DNA from: Caldibacillus debilis DSM 16016
GTDB lineage: Bacteria > Bacillota > Bacilli > Bacillales > Caldibacillaceae
Direction of reading: 5' to 3'
Assembly: GCF_000383875.1 (NCBI RefSeq)
Contig: NZ_KB912916.1
Span: forward strand, 43,955-107,954
Length of the DNA stretch: 64,000 nt
Under the pieces are notes generated by a model, which saw only the letters and a program-made list of their open reading frames with translations, had not been told where the DNA came from and ran no database searches. Both the position numbers and the translations under genes were made by a program. Shown here piece after piece: positions 45,692 to 55,436 of the stretch; the first letter of the stretch is position 1; each line of letters starts with the position of its first letter.

Positions 45692-46633
45692 TCAGGGAGC
45701 GGCGGTTTCGGAAGGCTTCAAGCCTTTTTCGTAAGGCTTCAGCAATTGATAGACAAATTGAATATAAGGCAGTTTTGCCTTCTTCCTTTCCGCCATCCGC
45801 AAAGCGGCGCCGTGGAGGTGATCCAGTTCCAAGGGCAGCCCTTTTTTCTTGTCCCGGTGCATGGAAGAAGTCCCTTCCTCCGGCAGCGCTTGGAATATTT
45901 GCTCCGTTTTTTCCACCTGTTCCTCGGTGAGGGGAACTTGGTACAAATTGGCCAATCGTTTCATTTCCTTGACGATTTGGCGGGCGATCTCCAGCGTTTC
46001 CGGATGGGAGCGGATGATGCCGATGGGCAAATCGGCGGCGGACGTCACCCCCGAGAAGGCCGTGATAAACATGTACTTTTCCCATATGGCCGTTTCAATC
46101 GCATCGGTTTTTATGGCGGTGAAGGACGCCGGCCGGAAAAGGTCCTCCACTTGCGCGCAAAAATCTTCTTGGGATGGAGCCAGCGGACCGAATAGGAGCG
46201 CATCTTGGGGGTTGGCGTGAATGACGTGTCCGTGCTCATCCAAGGATGCCATGATATAGGACAGGCCCCCCAACACGTTTTCCTTTCCCAACTCTTTTTG
46301 CAACACTTCATAATGTTCGACGCCGTTTAAAATCGGTAAAACCTTTCCGCCCTTTTTCACCAGTTCCTTCAATGCGGGCAAGGCATCCCGCAGATGATAG
46401 CCTTTGACGGCCAGCAAAACGAGGTCCGCTTTTCCGATCTCTTCGGTTCGGGTGGCAAAGGGGACTTCGGTGAAAGCGGCATCCCCGTTCGGCGAATGGA
46501 TGGCCAATCCGAATCTTTTCAGTTTTTCCGCCCGTTTTTCCCGGACGAAGAAGACGGCATCCCGGCCGCTTTCCAAAAGCCTGCCCCCGTAATAGGCGCC
46601 GAGGGCGCCCGCTCCGAAAATGACGATTTTCAA
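45692..46633 (-). CDS. panE: Ketopantoate reductase family protein
   Basis: A 313-residue NADPH-dependent oxidoreductase expected to reduce 2-dehydropantoate to pantoate in coenzyme A synthesis. The Rossmann nucleotide loop is GAGALGAYYGG (residues 7-17); LLAVKGYHL (about 73-81) and LNGVEHYE carry the conserved Lys and Asn. C-terminal domain has the usual helices. Length is normal. The gene stands alone with an AT-rich upstream region; it may be one of several PanE/ApbA paralogues, so the substrate is not certain. Confidence 0.85.
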   Translation of the reverse strand: MKIVIFGAGALGAYYGGRLLESGRDAVFFVREKRAEKLKRFGLAIHSPNGDAAFTEVPFATRTEEIGKADLVLLAVKGYHLRDALPALKELVKKGGKVLPILNGVEHYEVLQKELGKENVLGGLSYIMASLDEHGHVIHANPQDALLFGPLAPSQEDFCAQVEDLFRPASFTAIKTDAIETAIWEKYMFITAFSGVTSAADLPIGIIRSHPETLEIARQIVKEMKRLANLYQVPLTEEQVEKTEQIFQALPEEGTSSMHRDKKKGLPLELDHLHGAALRMAERKKAKLPYIQFVYQLLKPYEKGLKPSETAAP

Positions 46634-47083
46634 CTTGCAACCCCCCGTAAATGTTGGATATTTTTAGTATAAAACAAATATTATAAATTTTTAACATCAT
46701 AATTTTTCAACTAGCGGCGGCGGGAGAATCGCTGCCGTACGCCGGCTGCAAACGGGAAGGGGGCGGGACGGATTTTTTGAGCCGGGAAAACGAGCAACGG
46801 ATGGGAACGGCTGGATGCGGGGATGCGGGCGCGTGGATCAAGGACGGGTTTTAAACGGAAAACAAGGCGTTTGCGTTTTTGCCGTTCCCGCTTGTCCGGA
46901 AAGGCGGAAACCGTGAACATCCAAGGGAAGCGGCAATGGGAGGAAAAGATTTGCTGCGGGTTTGTCCGTTTCCGGGAGACGGAACGGCCTCCCTCCATCC
47001 CGGCTCGCCTTCGGCGTTGAAATCCGGGGACGGGAGGACCGAAAAAAATGAAAGAGGGCTATTCAATTTCGGATCATTGACGA
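46634..47083. other. Intergenic region
   Basis: About 450 bases without a recognisable gene. The left end, AT-rich, carries the promoter region of the minus-strand reductase gene. Confidence 0.4.
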
Positions 47084-47089
47084 TATAAT
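47084..47089 (+). promoter_or_regulatory. Putative -10 box of the C39-like peptidase gene
   Basis: TATAAT at 47084-47089; the -35 region (ATTCAA at 47061-47066) is weak. Confidence 0.35.
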
Positions 47090-47136
47090 AAATGGAAAAA
47101 GAATACATCCGTGGAAGAGCTAGGAAGGAGATTGTT

Positions 47137-48792
47137 GTGAAAAAGAGATATTTCCTGATCCCCTTTTCTATCCTATCGATCTTTCTTTATTGCAATCTTT
47201 CGGCGGGAGCGGAAGGGTTGCCCGCGGAAGGGGAAAATGTTTTCATAGATGGGGACGTCCATTATTACATGGACGATGAAGGGAGAATCCTCTTCGCCAA
47301 AGTGTATGAAGACGGACAATTAAAATTTATTCAGGAATATTACGCGGATGCCACGATTGAAAACGCGAGAAATAGAATCAAGGAAATTTTTGAGTTGGAC
47401 GGGAACGAATGGATTATCCGGTCTTCAGAACTGGATGGGAAAACGCAAAAAGTCATTCGCTATTACGAGTTCTACCCGTCGGCGAGATACGGCGAGCAGG
47501 ATGGAAAGGTCAAGTACCGTTTCGATTTGGATGCCTCGGGATACGTGAGCCGGGCGGCGAAAATGGAGGAAGGAACGGGCCGGGTGATCAGCCGGTACGA
47601 ATACTATCCGAAAGCGGAATACGGGAAACACGGAAAAAAGATCAAATACCGTTTTGATTTGAACGGATCAGGCTACGTGGACAAGGCGGTGAAAATGGAG
47701 GAGGGCACAGGCCGGATCACTAGCCGGTATGAATATTATCCGAAAGCGGAATACGGGAAACACGGAAAAAAAATCAAATACCGTTTTGATTTGAACGGAT
47801 CAGGCTACGTGAACAAGGCGGTGAAAATGGAGGAGGGCACAGGCCGGGTCGTCAGCCGGTATGAATACTATCCAAATGCGGAATACGGAAAGCATGGAAA
47901 GAGAATCAAGTACCGTTTTGATTTGGATGCATCAGGCTACGTGAACAAAGCGGTGAAAATGGAGGAGGGCACGGGCCGGATCACCAGTCGGTACGAATAC
48001 TATCCGAAAGCGGCGTACGGGAAACACGGGAAAAAGATCAAATACCGTTTCGATTTGGACGCATCAGGCTACGTGAACAAGGCGGTGAAAATGGAGGAGG
48101 GCACGGGCCGGATCACCAACCGGTATGAATATTATCCGAAAACCGTATACGGAAACCACGGAAAAAACATCCGTTACACATTTGCCATTTCCTCGGGTTA
48201 TGTTCAGTCTGCGGCAAAATTTGAACAAGGCACAGGCAGGGTCCTCGCCTGGTACTCCTATTTGCCGAACACGGTTTACGGAAAGCACGGCACAAGAATC
48301 AGCAAACGGGTAATGAATGTTCCCGCGATCAATCAATTGCCGGAGCTGCCGACCGGCTGCGAAATCACCGCCGTAGCCATGATGCTGCAATATAAAGGCG
48401 TTCCGGTAGACAAAATAAAATTGGCGAAAGAGATGCCGCGGCACAGCTGGAACCCGAATTTGGGGTATGTGGGAGATCCTTTTACGAAGCGGGGCTGGAC
48501 CGTTTATCCCCCGGCATTAATGAATTTGGTTAAAAAATATGCGCAAAGTGCCAAAAATTTGACCGGAGCGGCCGACGGCACCGTTGAAAAACAGCTGGCT
48601 TCCCTCCGGCCGGTCGTCGTCTGGGTTTCCCCCATGCACGGTTTCAACGTCCATGCGCTCGTTCTCACCGGTTACGATGCGAAATATTTTTATTTCAACG
48701 ATCCGTGGACGGGCAAAAAAAATCAAAAAATCAGCAAAGCCGAGTTTTATAAAATCTGGAAAAATCAAAAAAGAAGGGCGCTGTCCTACTAA
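47137..48792 (+). CDS. Secreted C39-like cysteine peptidase with tandem repeats
   Basis: A 551-residue exported protein. A signal peptide covers about 1-27. Residues from about 125 to 390 are six 44-residue repeats, each running KYRFDL-x-x-SGYV-x-KAVKMEEGTGR, then SRYEYYP-x-x-YGKHGK. The C-terminal 160 residues form a C39-type papain-like domain: the catalytic Cys in LPTGCEITAVAM, His in HALVLTGYD and Asp/Asn in NDPW, with the oxyanion Gln in AINQ. GTG start at 47137 with AAGGAG upstream. Repeats may bind cell wall; target unknown. Confidence 0.85.
   Translation: MKKRYFLIPFSILSIFLYCNLSAGAEGLPAEGENVFIDGDVHYYMDDEGRILFAKVYEDGQLKFIQEYYADATIENARNRIKEIFELDGNEWIIRSSELDGKTQKVIRYYEFYPSARYGEQDGKVKYRFDLDASGYVSRAAKMEEGTGRVISRYEYYPKAEYGKHGKKIKYRFDLNGSGYVDKAVKMEEGTGRITSRYEYYPKAEYGKHGKKIKYRFDLNGSGYVNKAVKMEEGTGRVVSRYEYYPNAEYGKHGKRIKYRFDLDASGYVNKAVKMEEGTGRITSRYEYYPKAAYGKHGKKIKYRFDLDASGYVNKAVKMEEGTGRITNRYEYYPKTVYGNHGKNIRYTFAISSGYVQSAAKFEQGTGRVLAWYSYLPNTVYGKHGTRISKRVMNVPAINQLPELPTGCEITAVAMMLQYKGVPVDKIKLAKEMPRHSWNPNLGYVGDPFTKRGWTVYPPALMNLVKKYAQSAKNLTGAADGTVEKQLASLRPVVVWVSPMHGFNVHALVLTGYDAKYFYFNDPWTGKKNQKISKAEFYKIWKNQKRRALSY
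47509..48300 (+). repeat. Six tandem 132-bp coding repeats
   Basis: Unit starts fall at 47509, 47641, 47773, 47905, 48037 and 48169, exactly 132 bases (44 codons) apart. The central units are nearly identical, including at wobble positions, and the last is more diverged. Copy number could change by recombination. Confidence 0.9.
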
Positions 48793-48803
48793 CAGCGCCC
48801 GCA

Positions 48804-50984
48804 TCAGGCGAAAGGGTCAAAAAGAAGATGTCTCTGGCTGACGAGGACTTGGTTGAGATCTTTGATTAAACGCGCCCTTTCATTTTCGTCGATGATGAAT
48901 TCCGCGCCGTATTCAAACCCTTTCCTCAGCTTCTTTTTCCAAATGATATGGCCGTTCAAAACGAACGGGTCGTCCTTCAGTTCAAAACCGAAGGCCAACA
49001 GCATCTGATTGCCCGCGGGCAGATCCAGGTCGGACAGGAAACAAAGACCGCCGCCGCCAATATTTTTTATGTCGATGGGCGCTTTTCCGGCATTGACGGA
49101 TTTGCCCCGCACGGCCTTCACCGTCAGCCAGCCTTTCTTGCGGCTCGGGAAATTCACCCGAAAGTAGCCCCTTCTGTCGTTTTCCATGATGTCCGTGGCG
49201 CTTCCGAACTTCGGGCGGATTTCTCCTTCCCGCAGCAAACCTTCAAAGTCGGAAAGAAACAGGGGTTTGCTGTATATAAACCCTTGGACGACCGGGCAGT
49301 CATTATCGGTCAGAAATTTCAGCTGGCCCGCGGTCTCGACGCCTTCCGCGATGACCTCCATGTCGAGCCCTTTGGCCAACATGATAAAGGATTTGACAAT
49401 GGCCGACATTTGCGGGTCTTCATCGATCTTGGCGATAAAGCTCTTGTCGATTTTCAGCGTATCGATCGTCCGGAATTGTTTTAAATAGTTGATGGAAGAA
49501 AAACCGGTGCCAAAATCGTCCAGGGAGAATTTGATCCCCAATTGCCTGATTTGCTGGATCGCGTCGGTAACGACGGCCTTGTTTTCCATTAACGATGTTT
49601 CGGTGATTTCGATTTCCAACAGTCCGGGGTCGATTCCCCATCGCCTGATCACGTTCCGCACCAAGCCGGGATAGTCGCCTTTCAAAAACCGTTTCGGAGA
49701 AATATTGATGGATATCGGCACGGCGGGCAGTTTTCTCTTCGTCCAATCGGCTAAAATTTTGCAAGTCTGCTTCAATACCCAATCGCCGATCTCATCGATC
49801 AGCTCCGATTTTTCGGCGATGCGGATGAACTGGTCGGCGGGGATCAGTCCCCGTTCCGGATGGTTCCAGCGGACGAGGGCTTCTGCGCCCACGATGGCGT
49901 TATTTTTGGCATTTACTTTCGGCTGGAACAATAAAGTCAATTCATTTTGGCGGATCGCCTTTTTTAAATCCGCCTCCGTTTGAAAGACATGCCGCGCTTC
50001 GATGTCCATGGCGGGGAAATAAAATTTGATCCGTTCCTCCCCGTAATCCTCCGCATGATTCAAGGCGATTTCCGCGCGGTTGATCAATTCCTCCCCGGCG
50101 CTGCCGTCGTTCGGATAGCGGCTGATGCCGATTTTGACCGGAAAGAGGAATTCATAATTCTCCAGCGGAACGGGGGCTTCCAAGTTTGCGATCATCCTTT
50201 GGGCGGTTTTTTTCGGCTCTTCTTCATCCCGGATATTGGGCAGGAACAGGCCGAAAACGGTGCTGTCCAGCCGATAAAGATGATCGTAGGGGATCTTCAT
50301 ATCCTGCAATCGGTCCAGCAGGATTTTCAGCAGTTTCTGTTCATTTTTTACCCCCAGCACTTCCGAGATGCTTTTCAGCTTATCGAATTGAAACAGGAGG
50401 ACGGCGAACATGCGCTTGGGAGAATCTTGCAAGCAGGAGGCGATTTTGGCTTCCAACATCTTGCGGTTGCCGAGGCCGGTCGCCGGGTCATGGAATGAAA
50501 AGAGATCCGCGGGATCGCCGGGAACGGACGGATCGGCGACCTCGGCCACAAAGCCGTCCAGGCGAACCACCCGCTGGTTTTCGTCCATTTTGGGGGATAT
50601 GAATTCTTCCACCCATCTTACCGTTCCGGAAGCGTCCGCGATCCGGTATTGATGATGGATGTTTTCCCCGCGGTTCACCCGTTTCCGTTTCTCTTCATAA
50701 CCCGGGCGGTCTTCTTCAAAAACAAGGTCCTGCCAAATTCTTTTTCCTCGTTCAAAATCGCTTGCCCGATAGCCGGTGAGCTGTTCGATGCCGCTGGAGC
50801 AGGCCATGCGGCCGGTCACGAAATCGTAGCTCCAAATGACGACGTTCGTTTTTGCCAGCAGGCCGGTAAAATATGGATGGCGGATATGATTGCCTTCCTG
50901 CGAAAGAGGCCGCCCGCCGTTTCCGTTCCGGTGCACCTTTGAGGAATTCCGTTTCTTGGATCTCGAAAAAAATTCTTTCAGCAT
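48804..50984 (-). CDS. PAS-GGDEF(degenerate)-EAL-PilZ protein, c-di-GMP phosphodiesterase
   Basis: A 726-residue signalling protein. Order: PAS/PAC (about 40-150), a GGDEF-like domain (about 170-330), EAL (about 350-590) and PilZ (about 610-710). The GGDEF active site is replaced by LDSTVF, so the cyclase is inactive. The EAL domain keeps EALVRW, EITETS, LDDFGTGFSS and EGVET, so it should hydrolyse c-di-GMP. The PilZ part has RRGYFRV and DIKNIGGGG and may bind it. Start ATG at 50984; GGAGG lies 14 bases upstream, so a GTG start slightly upstream is possible. Confidence 0.88.
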   Translation of the reverse strand: MLKEFFSRSKKRNSSKVHRNGNGGRPLSQEGNHIRHPYFTGLLAKTNVVIWSYDFVTGRMACSSGIEQLTGYRASDFERGKRIWQDLVFEEDRPGYEEKRKRVNRGENIHHQYRIADASGTVRWVEEFISPKMDENQRVVRLDGFVAEVADPSVPGDPADLFSFHDPATGLGNRKMLEAKIASCLQDSPKRMFAVLLFQFDKLKSISEVLGVKNEQKLLKILLDRLQDMKIPYDHLYRLDSTVFGLFLPNIRDEEEPKKTAQRMIANLEAPVPLENYEFLFPVKIGISRYPNDGSAGEELINRAEIALNHAEDYGEERIKFYFPAMDIEARHVFQTEADLKKAIRQNELTLLFQPKVNAKNNAIVGAEALVRWNHPERGLIPADQFIRIAEKSELIDEIGDWVLKQTCKILADWTKRKLPAVPISINISPKRFLKGDYPGLVRNVIRRWGIDPGLLEIEITETSLMENKAVVTDAIQQIRQLGIKFSLDDFGTGFSSINYLKQFRTIDTLKIDKSFIAKIDEDPQMSAIVKSFIMLAKGLDMEVIAEGVETAGQLKFLTDNDCPVVQGFIYSKPLFLSDFEGLLREGEIRPKFGSATDIMENDRRGYFRVNFPSRKKGWLTVKAVRGKSVNAGKAPIDIKNIGGGGLCFLSDLDLPAGNQMLLAFGFELKDDPFVLNGHIIWKKKLRKGFEYGAEFIIDENERARLIKDLNQVLVSQRHLLFDPFA

Positions 50985-51128
50985 GACCGTTGCCCGCACC
51001 TCCTCGGTTAAAAATCGATGGCAAAAAACTTGCATCCGCAATCTGGCCCAACCGGGAAAAACTGCGGTGGACAAACAAGCCCGGCGGCAAGGAAACGGAA
51101 TCCGGTCTTCCCGTCATGGAGAGACGGG

Positions 51129-53249
51129 TTAATCCAGTTTCGGGAAATAACCCATCTGATAAATTTTGGCGATCGCCTGGGCCCGGTCGGAAACGCCCAA
51201 TTTTTGCAGGATGTTCGTCATATGATTTTTCACCGTATGGTAGCTGATGGATAATTTTTCGGCGATTTCCTGATTGCTGGCTCCTTTTAAAACCAGGTCG
51301 AGGACTTCGAATTCCCGCCGGGAAAGATTGACGGACTGCAAAAAACCATGCGGAACATTTCCATCTTCCCCTTTTCCTTCGTCCGTCTTCCCGGGCGTCA
51401 TTTCATCCTTTTCTTCTTCCTCCAGGCCTTCGAGAAACAGAATGAACGCTTGGGAAAGCTGATCCGTCAGCTGCCGCACCGATTCCGGATCGATTTCGTA
51501 TTGAAAGGCGAGAAAGATGATCTTGCTCTCCAGGGGTATTTTTTCTTCCTTCATGTCCCGGGGGTTTTCCAGCAAATAATGGTACATTTCGATGTACTTC
51601 TGAATCTTTTTGTTAGGAAAATATTTTTGGATAATTGCAGAATCCAAGTTGATTAAATCGATGGCGTATTGGATCATGTCTTGAAAGAGATCGTTGAGAT
51701 CCAAGGAGCGGCAAAACTTGCGCGCGATTTCCTTGGCCTTCCTTTTGTGATGAAGGATATCCGGACGAAAGTACTGTTCCAAGTCGATGAGAAAATGGTA
51801 GAATTCATGTTCCCTGTTCATCTCGCTGCCGTTTTCGGCCATCGCCAAAGAGATGCCGCACACGTTGGCCAAAGTGATGAGGCATTCTTTGCTTTTTTGG
51901 GGAGGATGGGGTTGATCGATGGCGACGGAAAGGATTCCGTAGAAATGTTCTTGGCAAATGATCGGATATTCCAAAAACCATTGATCGTTGAAACGGTACA
52001 CCTCCGGTTTGGTGAACGGCGCCGCATGAAACGGTTTCGTGAAAAAACGGCTTTCCAGATCTTTCTGATAAACGGACCGGAGCGTTTCATCCATCCCCCG
52101 CGAGAGAAAGGAGATTTGTTCGGACAAGCGGTTCTTTCTGAAAACGACGCAAGCGGCGGGGCTTTCCATGAGATACATGCTCATATCGAGAAAAATGGAC
52201 AGCAATTTCTCCCCGTCTGTTGTGTTCGCCAAATGGCGGAGGATTTCGTTCATCGTAAACCATTGAATCCGCTGGCTGTTAATTTGGTTTTTCAGGCTGC
52301 TGATCAAGTAAATGGATTGAAACAGGGAAGACAGGAATTTGAATTCCTCCACCAAAAATTCTTCCCAATGGGCACGGTGGAAGCTTCCCCCGAATAAAAG
52401 CCCCTTGTTTTCGCCGTGAAGGCGGACGGGAGCGCAAAATAAGCTGCTGGGCAATAACCCGAACCGCTTGAAAAAGTGAGTTCTCGGATCCTCTTGAATA
52501 TCCGTCCATATTTGAAATTTTTGGGCTGCCATGGCTTGCCCGAGAAACCCTTCCCCGAGCATGAATTTTTGACCGATCATCGACCGGTCCGTGCCGCTGT
52601 GAAAATATTTGACCGTAAATACGTTGGCTTCCGATTTCACGGCGAATCCGATAAAATCGAGCGCATCCGTCCTTTTTTGCACATGGGTCAGGAACGAATC
52701 GACATCCGCTTGGGGATCGGACAAAAAATGGACCGTTTCCTTCATTTCCCGCATTTTTTTTTGATACTGCATCCGCTCGTGTTCCGCCGCCCAAAGCTGC
52801 CCGATCAATTTGCATGCGTTTTCCAGCTGGCGGAGCTTTTTCTGTTTTGCCGCTTCCGAATATTCTTTCGCCTGCAAAACGAGCGGAAAAAGGGAGGTAT
52901 CCTGGACGGTTTTTCCGCTGAAGTTCAGCACCTCGTGTTTCGTTCCTTCCTCGAGGAAAAATCCGGAAACGAGAAAAAAAGTCCGTTGGAAAGGGAGCCG
53001 GAAAGGGATGATATACATTTTTAATCCGGGAATAAAATCGTAAATGAGGGAGTCTTCGAAATGGCAGGAATTTGGGATGATCTCTTTCAGCCGGTCTTGG
53101 ATATAAGTCAACGCCCCGATTTCCACCGTTTGGGGAAACGAAAACGGAGTGAAGGAATCCCCTTTTTCATCGACAATCCCTATGAATAAATCCGTCACAA
53201 GTGAGTATGCATTTTGAATTTCCTGGATACTTTCCATTCTTGAACGCAT
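51129..53249 (-). CDS. GAF-domain LuxR-type transcriptional regulator
   Basis: A 706-residue regulator. An N-terminal PocR-like sensory region (about 10-150) is followed by a GAF domain (about 180-330), a second GAF-like region (about 345-480), a helical middle and a C-terminal LuxR helix-turn-helix (VNLSRREFEVLDLVLKGASN, QEIAEKLSISYHTVKNHMTN). No phosphorelay domain. GGGGGGT precedes ATG at 53249. It lies next to the EAL protein in the same direction, so it may control c-di-GMP-related genes; that is inference. Confidence 0.85.
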   Translation of the reverse strand: MRSRMESIQEIQNAYSLVTDLFIGIVDEKGDSFTPFSFPQTVEIGALTYIQDRLKEIIPNSCHFEDSLIYDFIPGLKMYIIPFRLPFQRTFFLVSGFFLEEGTKHEVLNFSGKTVQDTSLFPLVLQAKEYSEAAKQKKLRQLENACKLIGQLWAAEHERMQYQKKMREMKETVHFLSDPQADVDSFLTHVQKRTDALDFIGFAVKSEANVFTVKYFHSGTDRSMIGQKFMLGEGFLGQAMAAQKFQIWTDIQEDPRTHFFKRFGLLPSSLFCAPVRLHGENKGLLFGGSFHRAHWEEFLVEEFKFLSSLFQSIYLISSLKNQINSQRIQWFTMNEILRHLANTTDGEKLLSIFLDMSMYLMESPAACVVFRKNRLSEQISFLSRGMDETLRSVYQKDLESRFFTKPFHAAPFTKPEVYRFNDQWFLEYPIICQEHFYGILSVAIDQPHPPQKSKECLITLANVCGISLAMAENGSEMNREHEFYHFLIDLEQYFRPDILHHKRKAKEIARKFCRSLDLNDLFQDMIQYAIDLINLDSAIIQKYFPNKKIQKYIEMYHYLLENPRDMKEEKIPLESKIIFLAFQYEIDPESVRQLTDQLSQAFILFLEGLEEEEKDEMTPGKTDEGKGEDGNVPHGFLQSVNLSRREFEVLDLVLKGASNQEIAEKLSISYHTVKNHMTNILQKLGVSDRAQAIAKIYQMGYFPKLD

Positions 53250-53451
53250 AAGGACCCCCCGCTTATCAGATTCCGGATTCGTGAATGCTGCGTTTCCGCC
53301 TCCCATATTCGCGGGATATTCGTGAAAAAAAGATCGCCGGGAAGCCAAATGTTTCCTATGATTTTTCCACGGTTTTGCGCGCCCAGAATCTCCCCCTCGC
53401 TTCTTTTGGGATGAAGCGGTCTATTCTAAACGTTTCGAATCACAGCGCAAA

Positions 53452-53649
53452 CTAATAATTGGGGCCGACCCTTTTTTTATGCGCACTCTCTCTCACGTAG
53501 ACATTTATTAAGTCATCCAGCCTTTGGCTGAATTGGATCGTTTCCTGATGGGACAGCCCGTACTTTAAACCGATTCCGATTAATTCCGCCTTCCTATCCT
53601 GAATTTCATTTTTTAATTTTTGCAGCTGGCTATGATCCAAATTTTTCAT
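53452..53649 (-). CDS. Spo0E family sporulation regulatory phosphatase
   Basis: A 65-residue protein. LKNEIQDRKAELIGIGLKYG, then SQRLDDLINVY, is the Spo0E helical hairpin; the motif SQ-x-LD is the catalytic/recognition site that dephosphorylates Spo0A-P. ATG at 53649 follows AAAGGAGG. A negative regulator of sporulation entry. Its presence shows a spore-former. It lies upstream of the GAF/LuxR gene on the same strand. Confidence 0.88.
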   Translation of the reverse strand: MKNLDHSQLQKLKNEIQDRKAELIGIGLKYGLSHQETIQFSQRLDDLINVYVRESAHKKRVGPNY

Positions 53650-54039
53650 GAATGTCCTCCTTTCAAAAAACATAACGGAGGCCGGGGGAAGAGATACCCG
53701 GGTCCCCTTGCCTGTTTTGGTCCACGAAAAGGAGGCTCATTGGCGAAAAATTCGAAGATGCCTTTATGTATGTATATTTTCGTCTAAAAATGACGAATTT
53801 TGTATCCCCATAAACTCCTAAAATCAGCGGCTTTGCTTGACGACATGGGAATCATGAGTCCGATTGACTAGGACTTTCTTCCTATTATGTCGAAAAAATC
53901 CGGCGGGGAACTTCCGAGCCTTGTTCTTGCTTCAAGTTCCGGAAGCTTTTGGCCAAAAAAAAAGAGCGGGGGATTCTTGGCGGCGGAAAGGGGATGGGGG
54001 GCACCGGCGTGAGGCAGTGAGGCGGGGCCGAAACGAACT
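53650..54039. other. Intergenic region
   Basis: The left part holds the promoter and ribosome binding site of the minus-strand spo0E-like gene. A run of nine A residues (53953-53963) next to GC-rich sequence may be part of a terminator for the sugar dehydrogenase gene on the minus strand. No gene seen. Confidence 0.4.
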
Positions 54040-55113
54040 TCACCGGAGCTGAGGGAGCGGGATTTTATACATTTTATCGTCCTCTTCGGCGGGCGTTCCT
54101 CTTCCGTCCGTGTTGTTCGTGATGAGATATAAATCATTGTCCAAAATATAGACGTCACGGACGCGGCCGACGCCGGACACAATCTTTAGAAAGGTTTTCT
54201 TCGTCCGGTCGAAGGCGATGACCCCTTCCCCGCGGAGCTGGGCGACGTATAACATCCCGTCCTTGTAGGCGATCCCGGACGGCGCCCAAGTATCTTCGCC
54301 GGTATGGAACAGGGGAGGGAGCATCCCTTCTTTTGTTTCATCTCCCTGGATGATCGGCCAGCCGTAGTTTTGCCCCGGCTCGATTTCGTTGATTTCATCG
54401 TGGGCGCTCTGGCCGTGTTCCGTACTGTACAGCTGCCCGTTTTCATCCCAAGCGAGGCCTTGCGGATTGCGATGGCCGTAGCTGTAAACATAGGAACCGG
54501 GGAACGGATTGTCGTCGGGAATGGTCCCGTCCAAATTCATGCGCAAAATTTTGCCGCCGAGGGAATCCAAATCTTGGGCATTCGCCGGCTGGCCCGCGTC
54601 TCCGGCGGTCACGTACAATTTCTTGTCCGGTCCGTTCTTCATTCTCCCGCCGTGATGGACGGGACCGCTTGGCAGCCGGTCGATGAGCACTTTTTCTTCC
54701 GACCATTCATCCTTTTCGAGACGCAATTCCACGACCCGGTTGTATCGGTTTGTGCCCTCTTCATATGTATAGTAAAGGAAGGCGGCGTCCTTTTTTTCCG
54801 GATGGAGGACGAAACCGAGGACGCCCGCTTCGGCGGCGGAGGAAAGCTCTTTTTCCAGCCGGAGCTTTTGCCGCGTCATTTTTCCGCCGGCAATTTTTAC
54901 AATGGCTCCGGTTCTTTCGGAAAGATAAAAGGAGGATCCGTCAAATTCGATGGACCAAGGCGTGCGCAGATTTTTGGCAATCACTTCCATGTCATTTTCC
55001 TCTTCCGTTTGCGGCGGGCGTTCGGAAGGTTTCGGCTCCGTTTCTTTTTCCCCGGCGCATCCGTTCAAGGCCATCAACGGGAAGAAAAGAAGGAAAAGGA
55101 GAAATTTTTTCAT
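54040..55113 (-). CDS. PQQ-dependent sugar dehydrogenase family lipoprotein
   Basis: A 357-residue exported lipoprotein. The signal peptide FLLFLLFFPLMALNGCAGEK ends in a lipobox Cys near residue 19. The rest is a six-bladed beta-propeller of the soluble glucose/sorbosone dehydrogenase family, with VHHGGRMKNGPDKKLYVTAG, YGHRNPQGLAWDENGQLYST and EINEIEPGQNYGWPI. These enzymes oxidise aldoses with PQQ. GGAGGG is upstream of ATG at 55113. No PQQ biosynthesis genes are near, so it would need imported cofactor. Substrate unknown. Confidence 0.85.
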   Translation of the reverse strand: MKKFLLFLLFFPLMALNGCAGEKETEPKPSERPPQTEEENDMEVIAKNLRTPWSIEFDGSSFYLSERTGAIVKIAGGKMTRQKLRLEKELSSAAEAGVLGFVLHPEKKDAAFLYYTYEEGTNRYNRVVELRLEKDEWSEEKVLIDRLPSGPVHHGGRMKNGPDKKLYVTAGDAGQPANAQDLDSLGGKILRMNLDGTIPDDNPFPGSYVYSYGHRNPQGLAWDENGQLYSTEHGQSAHDEINEIEPGQNYGWPIIQGDETKEGMLPPLFHTGEDTWAPSGIAYKDGMLYVAQLRGEGVIAFDRTKKTFLKIVSGVGRVRDVYILDNDLYLITNNTDGRGTPAEEDDKMYKIPLPQLR

Positions 55114-55436
55114 CGTGTTCCCTCCCATCGCATAACTGCATATTGCGGAATTTAATAAGGTATTTATACATTTCCACGATCGGGACGTGTGCTCCTTTCT
55201 TTTTATCATTTTTTCTTTTAAAAGATGATCCGGCGGGAACCCGGGAACGGCCGCAGAACTGGGGAGGAAAGGCCGTTCAGAACTGGAGATCTTCCGCAAA
55301 TGCCCGCGCCGCGAAAAAGGAGCCGCCAGCCGGGAGCAAGGATTCGGCGGCCGTTTCCGTCCGCAAAGTTCTTCCGCCGATGCCGGGAAAAGAAGCGGAC
55401 GGGGAAGAAGCCTCCCTTGACCGGCGCTTTACCGGT

